From Paracoccaceae bacterium (GTDB lineage Bacteria; Pseudomonadota; Alphaproteobacteria; Rhodobacterales; Rhodobacteraceae): a stretch of 19,339 nt of DNA. Position numbers and translations under genes: made by a program. Below the pieces are notes generated by a model. That model was not told the origin of the DNA, did no database searches, and saw nothing but the letters and a program-made list of their open reading frames with translations. Shown here piece by piece: positions 1 through 7,706 of this stretch. The stretch lies in NCBI GenBank assembly GCA_023254015.1, contig JALQYS010000593.1, positions 1-19,339 of the forward strand. The letters run 5' to 3'. The number at the start of each line of letters is the position of its first letter. Within the stretch, counting starts at the first letter, position 1.

Positions 1-18
1 ATCCCCACCGTCCGCCAT
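1..18 (-). CDS. Start of an unidentified gene running off the window (possible transposase orfA)
   Basis: Only six codons (reading MADGGD) are inside the window. The call rests on an ideal Shine-Dalgarno AGGAGG at 25-30, six bases before the ATG, on the minus strand and immediately inside the putative mobile-element end. If the element is an IS, this would be its first open reading frame. The product cannot be identified from six residues. Confidence 0.3.
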
Positions 19-108
19 GCGCCCCCTCCTTCTGTCAAGGCAGATAGTCTCGCAGGCGCATCACTCAACGAAAATATGCGAAATCAATGGGTCAGAGACG
101 CCGCATAC
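1..108 (-). mobile_element. Probable insertion-sequence end interrupting the binding-protein gene
   Basis: The reading frame of the binding protein loses family resemblance at about position 108, and the sequence to the left differs: it is richer in A+T and carries a strong AGGAGG ribosome binding site (25-30) six bases before an ATG at 18. Read on the minus strand, the foreign part begins GTATGCGG at 108. This recalls the GTAAGCG-type tips of IS66-family elements, whose first small gene also starts about 90 bases inside the end. The disrupted gene and the new gene start are seen; the IS assignment and the IS66 comparison are inference from memory of the family. No target duplication can be checked because the other end lies outside the window. 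It could also be a deletion or rearrangement junction. Confidence 0.4.
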
Positions 109-772
109 AAATCACCACCTCGCCCGCCTTGTAGAGGTCGACCAGTTCTCCGGCCGTGGCCCAGTATTTGCGCACCAGAGGCTTTTGTTCCACCAGCGTG
201 GCCTTGGCCTTTTCGATCTGCTCGTCGGTCAGGTTGTAGATGTCCATGTCGCCATTCTTGCGCGCCGCGACATAGATCGCGCTCTTGTCGTCCCAGAGCG
301 AGATCTTGCCCGAAAGCTCGGGGTTCCACAGATCGGCGATCGAGGTCGGCGGCGTCGTGAACGCATCCTTGCGATACATGAAGGCGATGGCGCCCCAGCT
401 GTAGGGCATGCCGTAATAGGCGCCGTCACGCTGGATGCCGGGCTGCTGCAGGAACTTCGGATAGATGTCGTTCCAGCCGGTGATCGCGGCCGTGTCCAGC
501 GGTTCCACCAGCCCGAGGTCGATCATCAGCGCCGTGGTGTCGATGGAGGGCGTGATCAGGTCATATACCCCGCCGCCCGCCATCAGCTTGGGCGCGAAGT
601 CGTCGTTCGATCCGACATAGGTCGCGCTGACCTTGCAGCCCGATTCCTCTTCGAATTTCGTGATGAACGACGGGTCGGCGTAGCCTTCCCAGGTCAGGAC
701 GCTGACTGTCCCCTCGGCCAGCACGGGGCCAGCGGCAAGTAGGGCGATTGCGGCGGTCATGGTCATCTTCAT
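92..772 (-). pseudogene. Truncated polyamine-type ABC transporter periplasmic binding protein
   Basis: The N-terminal two thirds of a PotD/PotF-like solute-binding protein (family members are usually about 340-370 aa; here 226). Residues 1-19 form a signal peptide ending VLA before E20. The mature start, with VSVLTWEGYADPSFITKFEEE, and the later GMPYSWGAIAFMYRKD block are typical of spermidine/putrescine or related amine binders. The ATG at 772 follows a GGAG site; the longer in-frame start at 913 would lie inside the preceding gene. From residue about 222 the family sequence stops and four foreign residues precede a stop, so the C-terminal lobe, needed to close over ligand, is missing. It is the last gene of the minus-strand operon, 37 bases after the sigma-54 activator. 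An intact copy would have delivered an amine to an inner-membrane permease, whose genes are not in the window. Almost certainly non-functional as it stands. Confidence 0.8.
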
Positions 773-809
773 CGGTCTCTCCACTGTTGGTTGGTGTTGA
801 TCGGCCCGT

Positions 810-2192
810 TCAGGGCTCTTTTCGGGTGGTCTTACGGACGATGGTGCCGATATCGACACCCAGGGCAGCGGCGGCCTTGCGCTTGCTGCCATGTTCCCGG
901 ATCGCCTCGGCAATGATGCCGGCCTCGAACGCGGCCAGCCGGTCGCGCAGGGTTCCCGCGGTGGGTGGAACCTCCGGGGTTTCGGCCATGGGGGCCGATT
1001 GCAGACGGCGCGGGATCTCGTCCTCGTCGTCGCCCAGAACCGAGATCTGCTGCAACAGGTTCGCCAGTTCGCGGATGTTGCCGGGGTAGTTGTAGGCGCG
1101 CAGTCGCCGCATCATGTCCTCTGACAGGGTCAGTGGCGCGCTGCGACGCTGGTTGATCGCGGTCAGGAAGCGGTCGATCAGGTGATCCACCAGTTCCGGC
1201 ATCTCGCGCAGGGGCTTGATCGGCATGTTCACCACCGCCAGCCGGTAATATAGGTCCAGCCGGAACCGGCGCTCTTCGGCCATTGCCAGAAGGTCGCGGT
1301 TGGTGGCCGAGATGATCCGCACATTCGCCCGCCGCGGCTTGGTTGCCCCCACCCGCAGGAACATGCCGTCTTCCAGGAAACTAAGCAGCTTGGCCTGCAG
1401 GGTCAGGGGGATCTCGCCGATCTCGTCGAGAAACAGCGTGCCGCCCTCGGCGGTCTCGATCAGGCCCTTCTTGCCCTCGCTCAGGGCGCCGGTGAATGAT
1501 CCCTTCTCATAGCCGAACAGTTCGGATTCAAACAGGCTTTCGGGGATGGCCGCGCAGTTCACCGCTACGAACGGGTCGGTCGCGGTGGAGACAAAGCTGT
1601 GCAGGTGACGGGCGATCTCGGTCTTGCCCACCCCGCTTTCGCCATTGATGATCACCCGCGCGCCCTGCAAGAGCGCCCTTTCCCCCCGCGCGATGATGCG
1701 GTCGAGGTAGGGCGACAACTGCCGTTGCCGCGCGAAATCCGGCCGCAGCCGCCTCTCGACGGTCGAGGTGAAGGACGCCGGATCGCGCTGACCGCTGGCC
1801 ATGCGCCGGGCATGGTCGAACACCGCCAGATCGCGCAGCGTCAGGACCGAGGCGCCGGGCACATCGGCGATGCGCCGCAGGGTCACGAAGATCGATCCGA
1901 TGTTGTCGGACCGGATGATGACCTCGCCGCTGCGTCCCTCGGCCAGCATCTCCAGCACGGGTTGCCACTCGAGCGGGCTGTCGCCCGCAACCTCGGCCAG
2001 GGGACGCCCCAGAGGGCGCCGGTCGCGCAGGCCGGCAATGGCTAGCGCCTCGCGGTTGATCTGCGCGATCACCTGCCCGCCATCCAGCACGATGATGCCA
2101 TCCGGTGCCGCATCCACCGCCGCCTTCAGCAAACGTGCCCGGTCGCGGTCGGTGGTCGTGGCGGCAAGGCCCGGCGGTTGCGACATGGCCAT
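810..2192 (-). CDS. Sigma-54-dependent transcriptional activator (PAS - AAA+ - Fis-type HTH)
   Basis: An enhancer-binding protein that uses ATP hydrolysis to open sigma-54 RNA polymerase. Counting from the upstream GTG at 2195: a PAS-like sensor at about 25-125; Walker A GESGVGKT at 185-192; the sigma-54 contact loop GSFTGA at 232-237 (usual form GAFTGA; Ser at the second position is a mild variant); Walker B GGTLFLDEIGE at 251-261; the FRLDLYYRL arginine-finger region at 311-319; and a Fis-type helix-turn-helix at about 437-456. There is no receiver domain, so control is probably by the PAS domain or by a partner. The ATG at 2192 overlaps the TGA of the PAS gene (TGATG), implying coupling; GTG 2195 and ATG 2186 are alternatives. 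A matching -24/-12 promoter stands at the head of this operon, so it probably activates its own operon. Family assignment is secure; target and inducer are inferred. Confidence 0.93.
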   Translation of the reverse strand: MAMSQPPGLAATTTDRDRARLLKAAVDAAPDGIIVLDGGQVIAQINREALAIAGLRDRRPLGRPLAEVAGDSPLEWQPVLEMLAEGRSGEVIIRSDNIGSIFVTLRRIADVPGASVLTLRDLAVFDHARRMASGQRDPASFTSTVERRLRPDFARQRQLSPYLDRIIARGERALLQGARVIINGESGVGKTEIARHLHSFVSTATDPFVAVNCAAIPESLFESELFGYEKGSFTGALSEGKKGLIETAEGGTLFLDEIGEIPLTLQAKLLSFLEDGMFLRVGATKPRRANVRIISATNRDLLAMAEERRFRLDLYYRLAVVNMPIKPLREMPELVDHLIDRFLTAINQRRSAPLTLSEDMMRRLRAYNYPGNIRELANLLQQISVLGDDEDEIPRRLQSAPMAETPEVPPTAGTLRDRLAAFEAGIIAEAIREHGSKRKAAAALGVDIGTIVRKTTRKEP

Positions 2193-3385
2193 CACCCCCC
2201 TGCCGTGAACGCGCCCGGCCGGCCGCCGCGTTCGATCACCCGCGGCACATGGCGCAGGCAGATCGCCAGCATGGTCCCGCCCGGCAGATCAAAGGTCTGC
2301 GCCGTGCCCTCGACCTTGACATGCCCGCCGGGCAGGCGCACCTCGGCCAGGAAGGGCGCCCGCGCCGTCGAGACCAGCGAAACCCTTGCATCGGCGATCA
2401 GCCCGTCCACCGACCCGATGCCCTCCATCAGCTCGTCCAGTCCGCTGCCGCACAACAGGTCTGCCGGGGCTTCGAACAGAGCCTCGGCGGCCATGTTCAC
2501 ATGGATCACCATGCCCCGCCGGTCGGCGACCAGCACAGGATCGGGCAGCGCCGCCAGCACGGCCTGCAGAAAGGCGATCTCGTCCTTCAGCTGTGTCTCG
2601 CGACGGACATGCTTGGACACGTCGCGCACCGTGCCCCACATGCGCAACAGCCGGTTGCCCCGGATATGACCGCGCACGTCGTTTTCCACGTCGATGAACA
2701 CCCCGTCATAGCGCAAATCGCGCGACGGAGAGCCGTTCATGTCGAAATCCGCCCGGATCAGGCGGCGGATGAAATCCTCGTTCTCGGGCGTGCGCGGGAA
2801 GGTTTCCGCCACCGGGCGGTTGTTGAAATCCTCGCCCGGCGGCGTGCGGTAAAGCTGGGCCATCGCATTGTTGCAAAACCGCCAGCGCGGCCCGTTTTCG
2901 AACACCTGGCGGACGATCTCGTGTTCCGGGGCCGACAGGTCGATCGGATCGGTCCATTCCATGCTCCACCCCGCATCGGCCGAGGCCGCGACGATGCCCG
3001 ACAGGACCTCGTTCGCCTCGGCCAGTGCCGCCACCTCGTCCAGGTCGCCGCCCGCCGGCCATTTGTTCAGCCGAAGGCACAACCCGGCCTCGGGGTGCTG
3101 GAACAGCTCGGCCACCGCCGTCGTCGGCAGCAAGGCCCCCTGCGCCGTCCGCAGCATGAGCGGCAACACCCTTGGCACGGCCGAAAGCGCGGCAAAGGCC
3201 CCGGCAATCCGGTCCCGCGCCTCTTGGGTGTAAAGCCGCGACCACGGCGCAGCGATGGCCTCGCCGGGGGCAAGGCCCAGGCATTCCGCCTGCGCCTCGT
3301 CCATTGAAACCACCGTGCCGTCGGCTGACAGCACATCGACCATGCGGCCTGACCTGAACAGTCCGGGTGCATCCGATCGTGACAT
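2192..3385 (-). CDS. PAS-domain sensory protein without an output domain
   Basis: A 397-residue soluble protein built of PAS-like segments. One lies at about 10-105, a second at about 135-258 (with WRFCNNAMAQLYR and ending in WGTVRDVSKHVRRE, the usual PAS/PAC exit into a helix), and a third at about 267-380 (LPDPVLVADRRGMVIHVN). No kinase, cyclase, GGDEF/EAL or DNA-binding domain follows. The ATG at 3385 has an AAGGAG site five bases upstream; the frame is open further upstream to 3484 but that stretch overlaps the ligase gene. Its stop overlaps the start of the sigma-54 activator, so the two are probably made in fixed ratio. I infer that it senses the pathway substrate, a product or redox state and modulates the activator by contact. 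The ligand is unknown. Confidence 0.75.
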   Translation of the reverse strand: MSRSDAPGLFRSGRMVDVLSADGTVVSMDEAQAECLGLAPGEAIAAPWSRLYTQEARDRIAGAFAALSAVPRVLPLMLRTAQGALLPTTAVAELFQHPEAGLCLRLNKWPAGGDLDEVAALAEANEVLSGIVAASADAGWSMEWTDPIDLSAPEHEIVRQVFENGPRWRFCNNAMAQLYRTPPGEDFNNRPVAETFPRTPENEDFIRRLIRADFDMNGSPSRDLRYDGVFIDVENDVRGHIRGNRLLRMWGTVRDVSKHVRRETQLKDEIAFLQAVLAALPDPVLVADRRGMVIHVNMAAEALFEAPADLLCGSGLDELMEGIGSVDGLIADARVSLVSTARAPFLAEVRLPGGHVKVEGTAQTFDLPGGTMLAICLRHVPRVIERGGRPGAFTAGG

Positions 3386-3417
3386 GCTGTCTCCTTCCTT
3401 CCGCCCGTCTAGGGCCG

Positions 3418-4923
3418 TTACGGGACGCAGTGCAGATAGCGCTCGACGTCCCAGTTGGTCACTTCGCGCAGGAAACGGGTCCATTCATCGCGCTTGTATT
3501 CATCGAACACCTCATACAGCCGCCCGGGAAGGGCCGATCTGATGACCGCGTCCTTTTTCAGCGCCTCAAGCGCATCATGCAGGTTGAGCGGGATCAGCTT
3601 CACCGGTTCGCCCGATTGCCAGACCGTCGTCACATTGCGGCTTTCCGGTTGGCCGGGGTCGATCTTGTTCTTCAGCCCGTCATCCATCGCCTTCAGAAGC
3701 GCCCCGCAGAACAGGTGCGGGTTCACCATGCTGTCCACGGCACGGAATTCGAACCGGTCGGGCGACGAGATGCGGATGGTGCAGCTGCGGTTCTGCAGGC
3801 CCCAGTTCGCCCCGATCGGCGCCCACAGGCCATAGTCGTTGAACCGCCGATAGCTGTTGACGGTGGAGGCCCCGAGGCAGGTCAGCGCGTCGATGTGTTT
3901 CAGGCTGCCGCCCAGCACATGCAGGCCCAGTTCCGTCGGGATCCAGCCGCCGTCCTTGTTCTCGAATTCGTTCACCCCGCCCTTGGAATAGTGGAACAGC
4001 TCCTCCATCCCCGGCAATTCGCCCGGCACCAGCGCCTGCATCTCGCGGCCTCCGCCCGTCCAGACCGAACAGTTGTGGTGACAGCCGTTGGCGGCATAGC
4101 CCATGAAGGGTTTGGCCATGAAGCAGGCGATCAGCCCGTTCTGGCGAGCCACCTCGGCGCAGATCTGGCGGTAGGTGGTCATCCGGTCACAGGTCGGCAG
4201 GGCGTCGTCGAACTGGTAGTTCAGTTCGATCTGGCCTGGCGCGTCCTCGCAATCGCCCTGGATCATGTCCAGACCCATGGCCAGCGCGTAATCGCTGACC
4301 TGCTTCCAAATGTGACGGGCGTTCTCGAACTGGCCGATGTGATAGGCGAAGGCCTCGGTGATGCCCTCATAGGGGCGCACCTCACCCGCCTTGGGCTTGA
4401 GCCACAGCATCTCGGGCTCCAGCCCCACGCGCAGGTGCAGCCCGTTGTGCTCTTTGCGGAACTGCGCGTCAAAGCGCTTCAGGTTGCCGCGGGTGTCATG
4501 TTCATAATACATCCCCGGCGAGGTGTAATCCTCAAGGCTGTAATACAGCGTGCAGAACACGCGGGCCACGCGCTTGTCCCAGGGCAGCTGGCAGAAGCTG
4601 TCGGGATCGGGCAGCGCGATGCATTCCATCGCATTCGAGTCAAACCCGATCAGGTTGCCCTTGAAATCCGGCGTGACATTGGCCACCCCGCCCATCCAGG
4701 TCTGCACGCCCTTGCGGGCCTGGGTTTCCCAGTGGCGCGCAGGGGCGGCCTTGCCCATCACGCGGCCGGTGATCGAGATATATTGATAGTAGATATACTC
4801 CACCCCCAGCGCATCGATCTTCTGGCGCACGCGCTTGACCATCTCGGCGCGGCCGGGCGCCTCGATGTCGCGGTGATAGTCGGTATCTGTCCGCGCATGG
4901 GCGCCGGTAACCATCTTGTTCAT
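3418..4923 (-). CDS. Glutamine-synthetase-like gamma-glutamyl-amine ligase (501 aa)
   Basis: A GS-fold ligase, probably joining the gamma-carboxyl of glutamate to an amine with ATP in the cytosol. Visible motifs: GLEPEM at 167-172 (metal/ATP glutamates), EDAPGQIE at 226-233, KPFMGYAANGCHHNCS at 271-286, VNSYRR at 355-360, NRSCTIRI at 378-385 and FEFRAVDSMVNPHL at 391-404. By eye, His271 of classical GS (GxHxH) reads Asn284, and the ammonium-site Glu of the usual PGYEAP flap is a Trp (GLWAP, 366-370). This favours an amine over ammonia and resembles GlnT/GmaS/IpuC-type relatives. The ATG at 4923 follows GGAGG and lies four bases after the stop of the first ligase; the frame extends to 5166 but overlaps that gene. 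The acceptor amine is not predictable. It is not the housekeeping GlnA. Confidence 0.88.
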   Translation of the reverse strand: MNKMVTGAHARTDTDYHRDIEAPGRAEMVKRVRQKIDALGVEYIYYQYISITGRVMGKAAPARHWETQARKGVQTWMGGVANVTPDFKGNLIGFDSNAMECIALPDPDSFCQLPWDKRVARVFCTLYYSLEDYTSPGMYYEHDTRGNLKRFDAQFRKEHNGLHLRVGLEPEMLWLKPKAGEVRPYEGITEAFAYHIGQFENARHIWKQVSDYALAMGLDMIQGDCEDAPGQIELNYQFDDALPTCDRMTTYRQICAEVARQNGLIACFMAKPFMGYAANGCHHNCSVWTGGGREMQALVPGELPGMEELFHYSKGGVNEFENKDGGWIPTELGLHVLGGSLKHIDALTCLGASTVNSYRRFNDYGLWAPIGANWGLQNRSCTIRISSPDRFEFRAVDSMVNPHLFCGALLKAMDDGLKNKIDPGQPESRNVTTVWQSGEPVKLIPLNLHDALEALKKDAVIRSALPGRLYEVFDEYKRDEWTRFLREVTNWDVERYLHCVP

Positions 4924-4927
4924 CTTC

Positions 4928-6241
4928 TCATCCCTCCAGATAACGGGCGCGCTCTTCGGCGCTGACAGCTTTTGCAAGGCTTGCGTATTCGGCGCGGCAG
5001 GCGGCCACGAAATTGTCGGTGAAGGCATCGCCCCAGATGCGGCGGGCGGCCTTGCTGGCCTCCATGCGGTCGGCCGCCTCGGCCAGATCGCGCGGGAAAC
5101 GCTGTGCACCTTCGGGCACGGTGTCGGGCCCGCCCGACAAGGTCGGCGCCGGAGCCGGCAGTCCACGCTCGATGCCGTCGAGACCTGCGCCCAGCATCAG
5201 GGCCATGGTCAGATAGGAGTTGCAGTCGGCCGGGGGCACCCGGAACTCCAGCCGTGCGGAAGGCCCGGCATGGGGGGCAGAGCGCACGGCGACGGTGAAC
5301 GGATGTTCGGCCCAGGTCAGGGATTTCGGCGCCCAGCTTCCGGGCGCAAGCCGGCGATAGGCGTTCACCGTGCTCGTGCACATCGCAAAGGCCTGCGGGA
5401 CAAGGTCCATCATCCCGGCGATGAACTGCCCGGCAAGGGCGTTGGTCTTGCCGTCAGGGCTGGAGAACAGGTTCTTGCCCGTCTTCGCATCGCGCAAGCT
5501 CATGCAGCAATGGCCGCCGATCCCGGGGTATTCTGCGCCGAGATAGGGCATGAAGCTGGCGGTCTTGCCCATCTTGCGGGCAAAGGACCGTGCCGCCAGC
5601 CGGAAGAAAGCCGCATCATCGGCCGCGCGCAACCCTTCGGTCGCGGCCAGCGTGCCTTCCAGACAGCCCGGCCCCAGCTCGACCCCCAGCCCGAACAGCG
5701 CGATGTCATGGCCCAGCACCTCGGCCTCGAACCCCGCGATATAGGCGGCTTCGGCATTGGCGGTGGTGCCCGACCAGCATTTGTTGTCGGGTGCAAATTT
5801 CTGCAGGTCCGCAAAGCCCTTGCCGCGCGTCGACTGGGCATCCTCATCCAGGAGGATGACCTCGAATTCAAAGGCCGCATCGACCTTGAAGCCCATCTTC
5901 GCCGCCCGCTCGATCTGGCGGCGCAGCACCTGGCGCGGCATCAACTCTTTCGCGTCGCCCGACAGCTCGGCGATCATGGTCACCGCGCCTGGCTCGCTGG
6001 GGTTGCGGCGGATCGACGAGGGGTCGATCTCGACCGTTTCGGTATAGAACCGGCTGCCGCCGAACAGGGTGTCGTTGATGTCCCAATGCGCGATCACATT
6101 GGCGAAACGCGGGTCTTCGGCCCAGTCCAGGAACTGCTTCTTGCGCAGCCGACGCTCGCGAAAGACCGAGGCCAGGTCGAACTGACCCACATGCACGACC
6201 TCGGCGCCGTGCCTGTCCAGCGCAGCCTTCAAATCCGTCAT
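4928..6241 (-). CDS. Glutamine-synthetase-like gamma-glutamyl-amine ligase (437 aa)
   Basis: The first of two tandem GS-fold ligases, clearly different from its neighbour. Counting from the ATG at 6244: AFEFEV at 124-129 (E126 and E128, metal/ATP ligands), ELGPGCLE at 189-196 (the usual GPGQ glutamine is Cys194), GIGGHCCMSL at 241-250 (metal His245; the second His of GxHxH is Cys247), VNAYRR at 293-298, PGSWAP at 301-306 (Trp where ammonia-using GS has Glu) and RLEFRVPPADCNSYL at 331-345. The length suits gamma-glutamylmethylamide or gamma-glutamylpolyamine synthetase-type enzymes (about 430-460 aa). The ATG at 6241 is better spaced from GGGAGG than the ATG at 6244. The gene lies 22 bases after the reductase. 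Expected role: ATP-dependent gamma-glutamylation of an amine in the same pathway as the P450. The substrate, and whether it pairs with the second ligase in a mixed oligomer, are unknown. Confidence 0.87.
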   Translation of the reverse strand: MTDLKAALDRHGAEVVHVGQFDLASVFRERRLRKKQFLDWAEDPRFANVIAHWDINDTLFGGSRFYTETVEIDPSSIRRNPSEPGAVTMIAELSGDAKELMPRQVLRRQIERAAKMGFKVDAAFEFEVILLDEDAQSTRGKGFADLQKFAPDNKCWSGTTANAEAAYIAGFEAEVLGHDIALFGLGVELGPGCLEGTLAATEGLRAADDAAFFRLAARSFARKMGKTASFMPYLGAEYPGIGGHCCMSLRDAKTGKNLFSSPDGKTNALAGQFIAGMMDLVPQAFAMCTSTVNAYRRLAPGSWAPKSLTWAEHPFTVAVRSAPHAGPSARLEFRVPPADCNSYLTMALMLGAGLDGIERGLPAPAPTLSGGPDTVPEGAQRFPRDLAEAADRMEASKAARRIWGDAFTDNFVAACRAEYASLAKAVSAEERARYLEG

Positions 6242-6263
6242 CATTTCCTCCCTTCGCAGCGGT

Positions 6264-7469
6264 TCAGGCCGCCACGGTTTCGTTCAACTCGCGTTCGAGC
6301 CGCACCCGATGCTGCGCCAGTGCGGCCGGTGCCGCTCCAAGTCCCAGCACAGCCACCATTTTCCCGGCGCGGCGGTATTCGATCAGGCAGGGCGTGTCGC
6401 CCAGCCGGGCAAGGTCGCCGTCCAGCACCCGGATTTCATCCCCCAGTGCCGGTGCGCCAAAGCTTTGCAGCCGCAGGCCGTGCTGGTCGCTCCAGAAACC
6501 GGGCAGGGGCGCGAAACGCGCGGCGGGTTCCGCCCCGGCCACCCGCGCCGCGATCGTCTCGGCGGCACGTCTGGCGGTGAGGCCAGGGATCGACCAATGC
6601 TCCACCCGGCGCGGCGTGGCGTCGAACAGCGCATTCGGAAACCGCGCCACATCGCCCACGGCCAGGATGCGGTCACTGCCCCTTGCGGTCAGCGTCGCGT
6701 CGCACAGCACGCCATTCGACAGGTCCAGTCCGGCCCCTGCCAGCCAGTCGACATTCGGAACCGACCCCACCGCCTCGACGATCACATCGCCTTCCAGCCG
6801 GCGGCCGTCCGACAGGATCAGGGCGCCGGCCTCGGCCCCCGTCACCGTCAGACCGCAGCGCAGATCCACACCATTGGCCCGGTGGAACGCCGCCATCGCC
6901 GCCGCCACCTCAGGCCCAAGGGCTGCCAGCATCGGCTGGGCTTGCGGCTCGATCACGCTGGCCGACAGCCCCAGCTTCATCGCCGTCGCCGCCACTTCGC
7001 AGCCGATGAAGCCCGCGCCCACCACCGCCATCCGTGCGCCCGGCCGCAAGGCCGAGGCAAGGCCGACCGCATCTTCCCAGGTTCGCAGCACATGGCGCCC
7101 CTCGGCATGGGGCAGCGCCATGCGCCGCGGGCGCAACCCGCTGGCCACGATCAGCCAGTCATAGCCCTGCACCGCCCCGTCGCTCAGCCGCACCGTCCGG
7201 GCCTGCGCGTCCGTTGCCACCGCCCGGACCCCCAGCCGCCAGTCGACCGCGCCCTCGGCCAGCCGGTGACGGAGGGCGAGTTTCTCCAGCGCGGCATCGC
7301 CGGCCACCAGAGCCGTCAGCGCCTCTTTCGACAGCGGCGGACGGTTGTAGGGCACATGCGCCTCGTCGCCCACCAGCGTGACCTGCGCCTCCGGCAGGGC
7401 GGCCAGCACCGCCTCGGCGCTGCGCAAACCCGCCAGAGAGGCCCCGATGATGAGGACGCGCGGGCGCAT
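6264..7469 (-). CDS. FAD-dependent NAD(P)H:ferredoxin reductase of the P450 system
   Basis: A 401-residue flavoprotein of the putidaredoxin-reductase/rubredoxin-reductase type. It has an FAD Rossmann motif GASLAG at 9-14, RPPLSKE at 43-49 near the flavin, a second NAD(P)-binding Rossmann motif VVGAGFIGCEVA at 149-160, the FAD-ribityl motif ILAVGDVARFPN at 268-279, and PGFWSDQHGLRLQSFG at 323-338, a hallmark of oxygenase-coupled reductases. Its ATG overlaps the stop of the ferredoxin gene by one base (TGATG), so translation is coupled. It should pass electrons from NAD(P)H to the adjacent ferredoxin and on to the P450. Confidence 0.95.
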   Translation of the reverse strand: MRPRVLIIGASLAGLRSAEAVLAALPEAQVTLVGDEAHVPYNRPPLSKEALTALVAGDAALEKLALRHRLAEGAVDWRLGVRAVATDAQARTVRLSDGAVQGYDWLIVASGLRPRRMALPHAEGRHVLRTWEDAVGLASALRPGARMAVVGAGFIGCEVAATAMKLGLSASVIEPQAQPMLAALGPEVAAAMAAFHRANGVDLRCGLTVTGAEAGALILSDGRRLEGDVIVEAVGSVPNVDWLAGAGLDLSNGVLCDATLTARGSDRILAVGDVARFPNALFDATPRRVEHWSIPGLTARRAAETIAARVAGAEPAARFAPLPGFWSDQHGLRLQSFGAPALGDEIRVLDGDLARLGDTPCLIEYRRAGKMVAVLGLGAAPAALAQHRVRLERELNETVAA

Positions 7470-7657
7470 CAGCCGTCGATCACGATGGCCTGCTCGGGGC
7501 AGGCGTCGGCGGCGGCCTCGACATCGGCACGCAAGGACTCGTCACAGTCGGCCTGCCAGACCAGCCCGCCGTCATCGTTGAAGGAAAACACCTGCGGCGC
7601 GGCAATCACGCATTGGCCGTGCAACAGGCAGATCGACATGTCGACGTGAACTTTCAT
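7469..7657 (-). CDS. Small [3Fe-4S]-type ferredoxin, electron donor to the P450
   Basis: A complete 62-residue acidic ferredoxin. Cys10 and Cys16 sit in CLLHGQC, and Cys54 in the closing ACPEQAI. A His at the middle position, where 4Fe-4S ferredoxins have a further Cys, is typical of the single-cluster ferredoxins that serve bacterial P450s. The PQVFSFNDDGG segment (22-32) is also characteristic. The ATG at 7657 has AAGGGAA upstream. The gene lies between the P450 (49-base gap) and the reductase (one-base overlap), giving a complete three-component class I electron chain. 3Fe-4S rather than 4Fe-4S is inferred from cysteine count. Confidence 0.94.
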   Translation of the reverse strand: MKVHVDMSICLLHGQCVIAAPQVFSFNDDGGLVWQADCDESLRADVEAAADACPEQAIVIDG

Positions 7658-7688
7658 CCCGGTTCCCTTTCGGATTTCGTGTCAGTCG

Positions 7689-7704
7689 CGGCCCGGCAGG
7701 GCCG
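7689..7704 (-). other. GC-rich hairpin between the P450 and ferredoxin genes
   Basis: CGGCCC (7689-7694) and GGGCCG (7699-7704) form a perfect six-base-pair stem with a four-base loop, starting three bases beyond the P450 stop codon in the direction of transcription. No T-run follows, so it is unlikely to be a full terminator. It may protect the upstream mRNA or set P450 expression apart from the downstream genes. Seen in sequence; function inferred. Confidence 0.4.
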
Positions 7705-7706
7705 GA

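Noticed and set aside
773..913. Upstream extension of the binding-protein frame
   Set aside because: It overlaps the end of the activator gene and would bury the signal peptide; ATG 772 has a good ribosome site.
4924..5166. Upstream extension of the second ligase frame
   Set aside because: Arg/Pro-rich shadow of the first ligase gene; ATG 4923 with GGAGG sits four bases after that gene's stop.
3367..6580. Long plus-strand frames opposite the ligase genes
   Set aside because: Antisense shadows typical of high-GC DNA, rich in His/Arg/Gln with no domain; the minus-strand proteins carry full motif sets.
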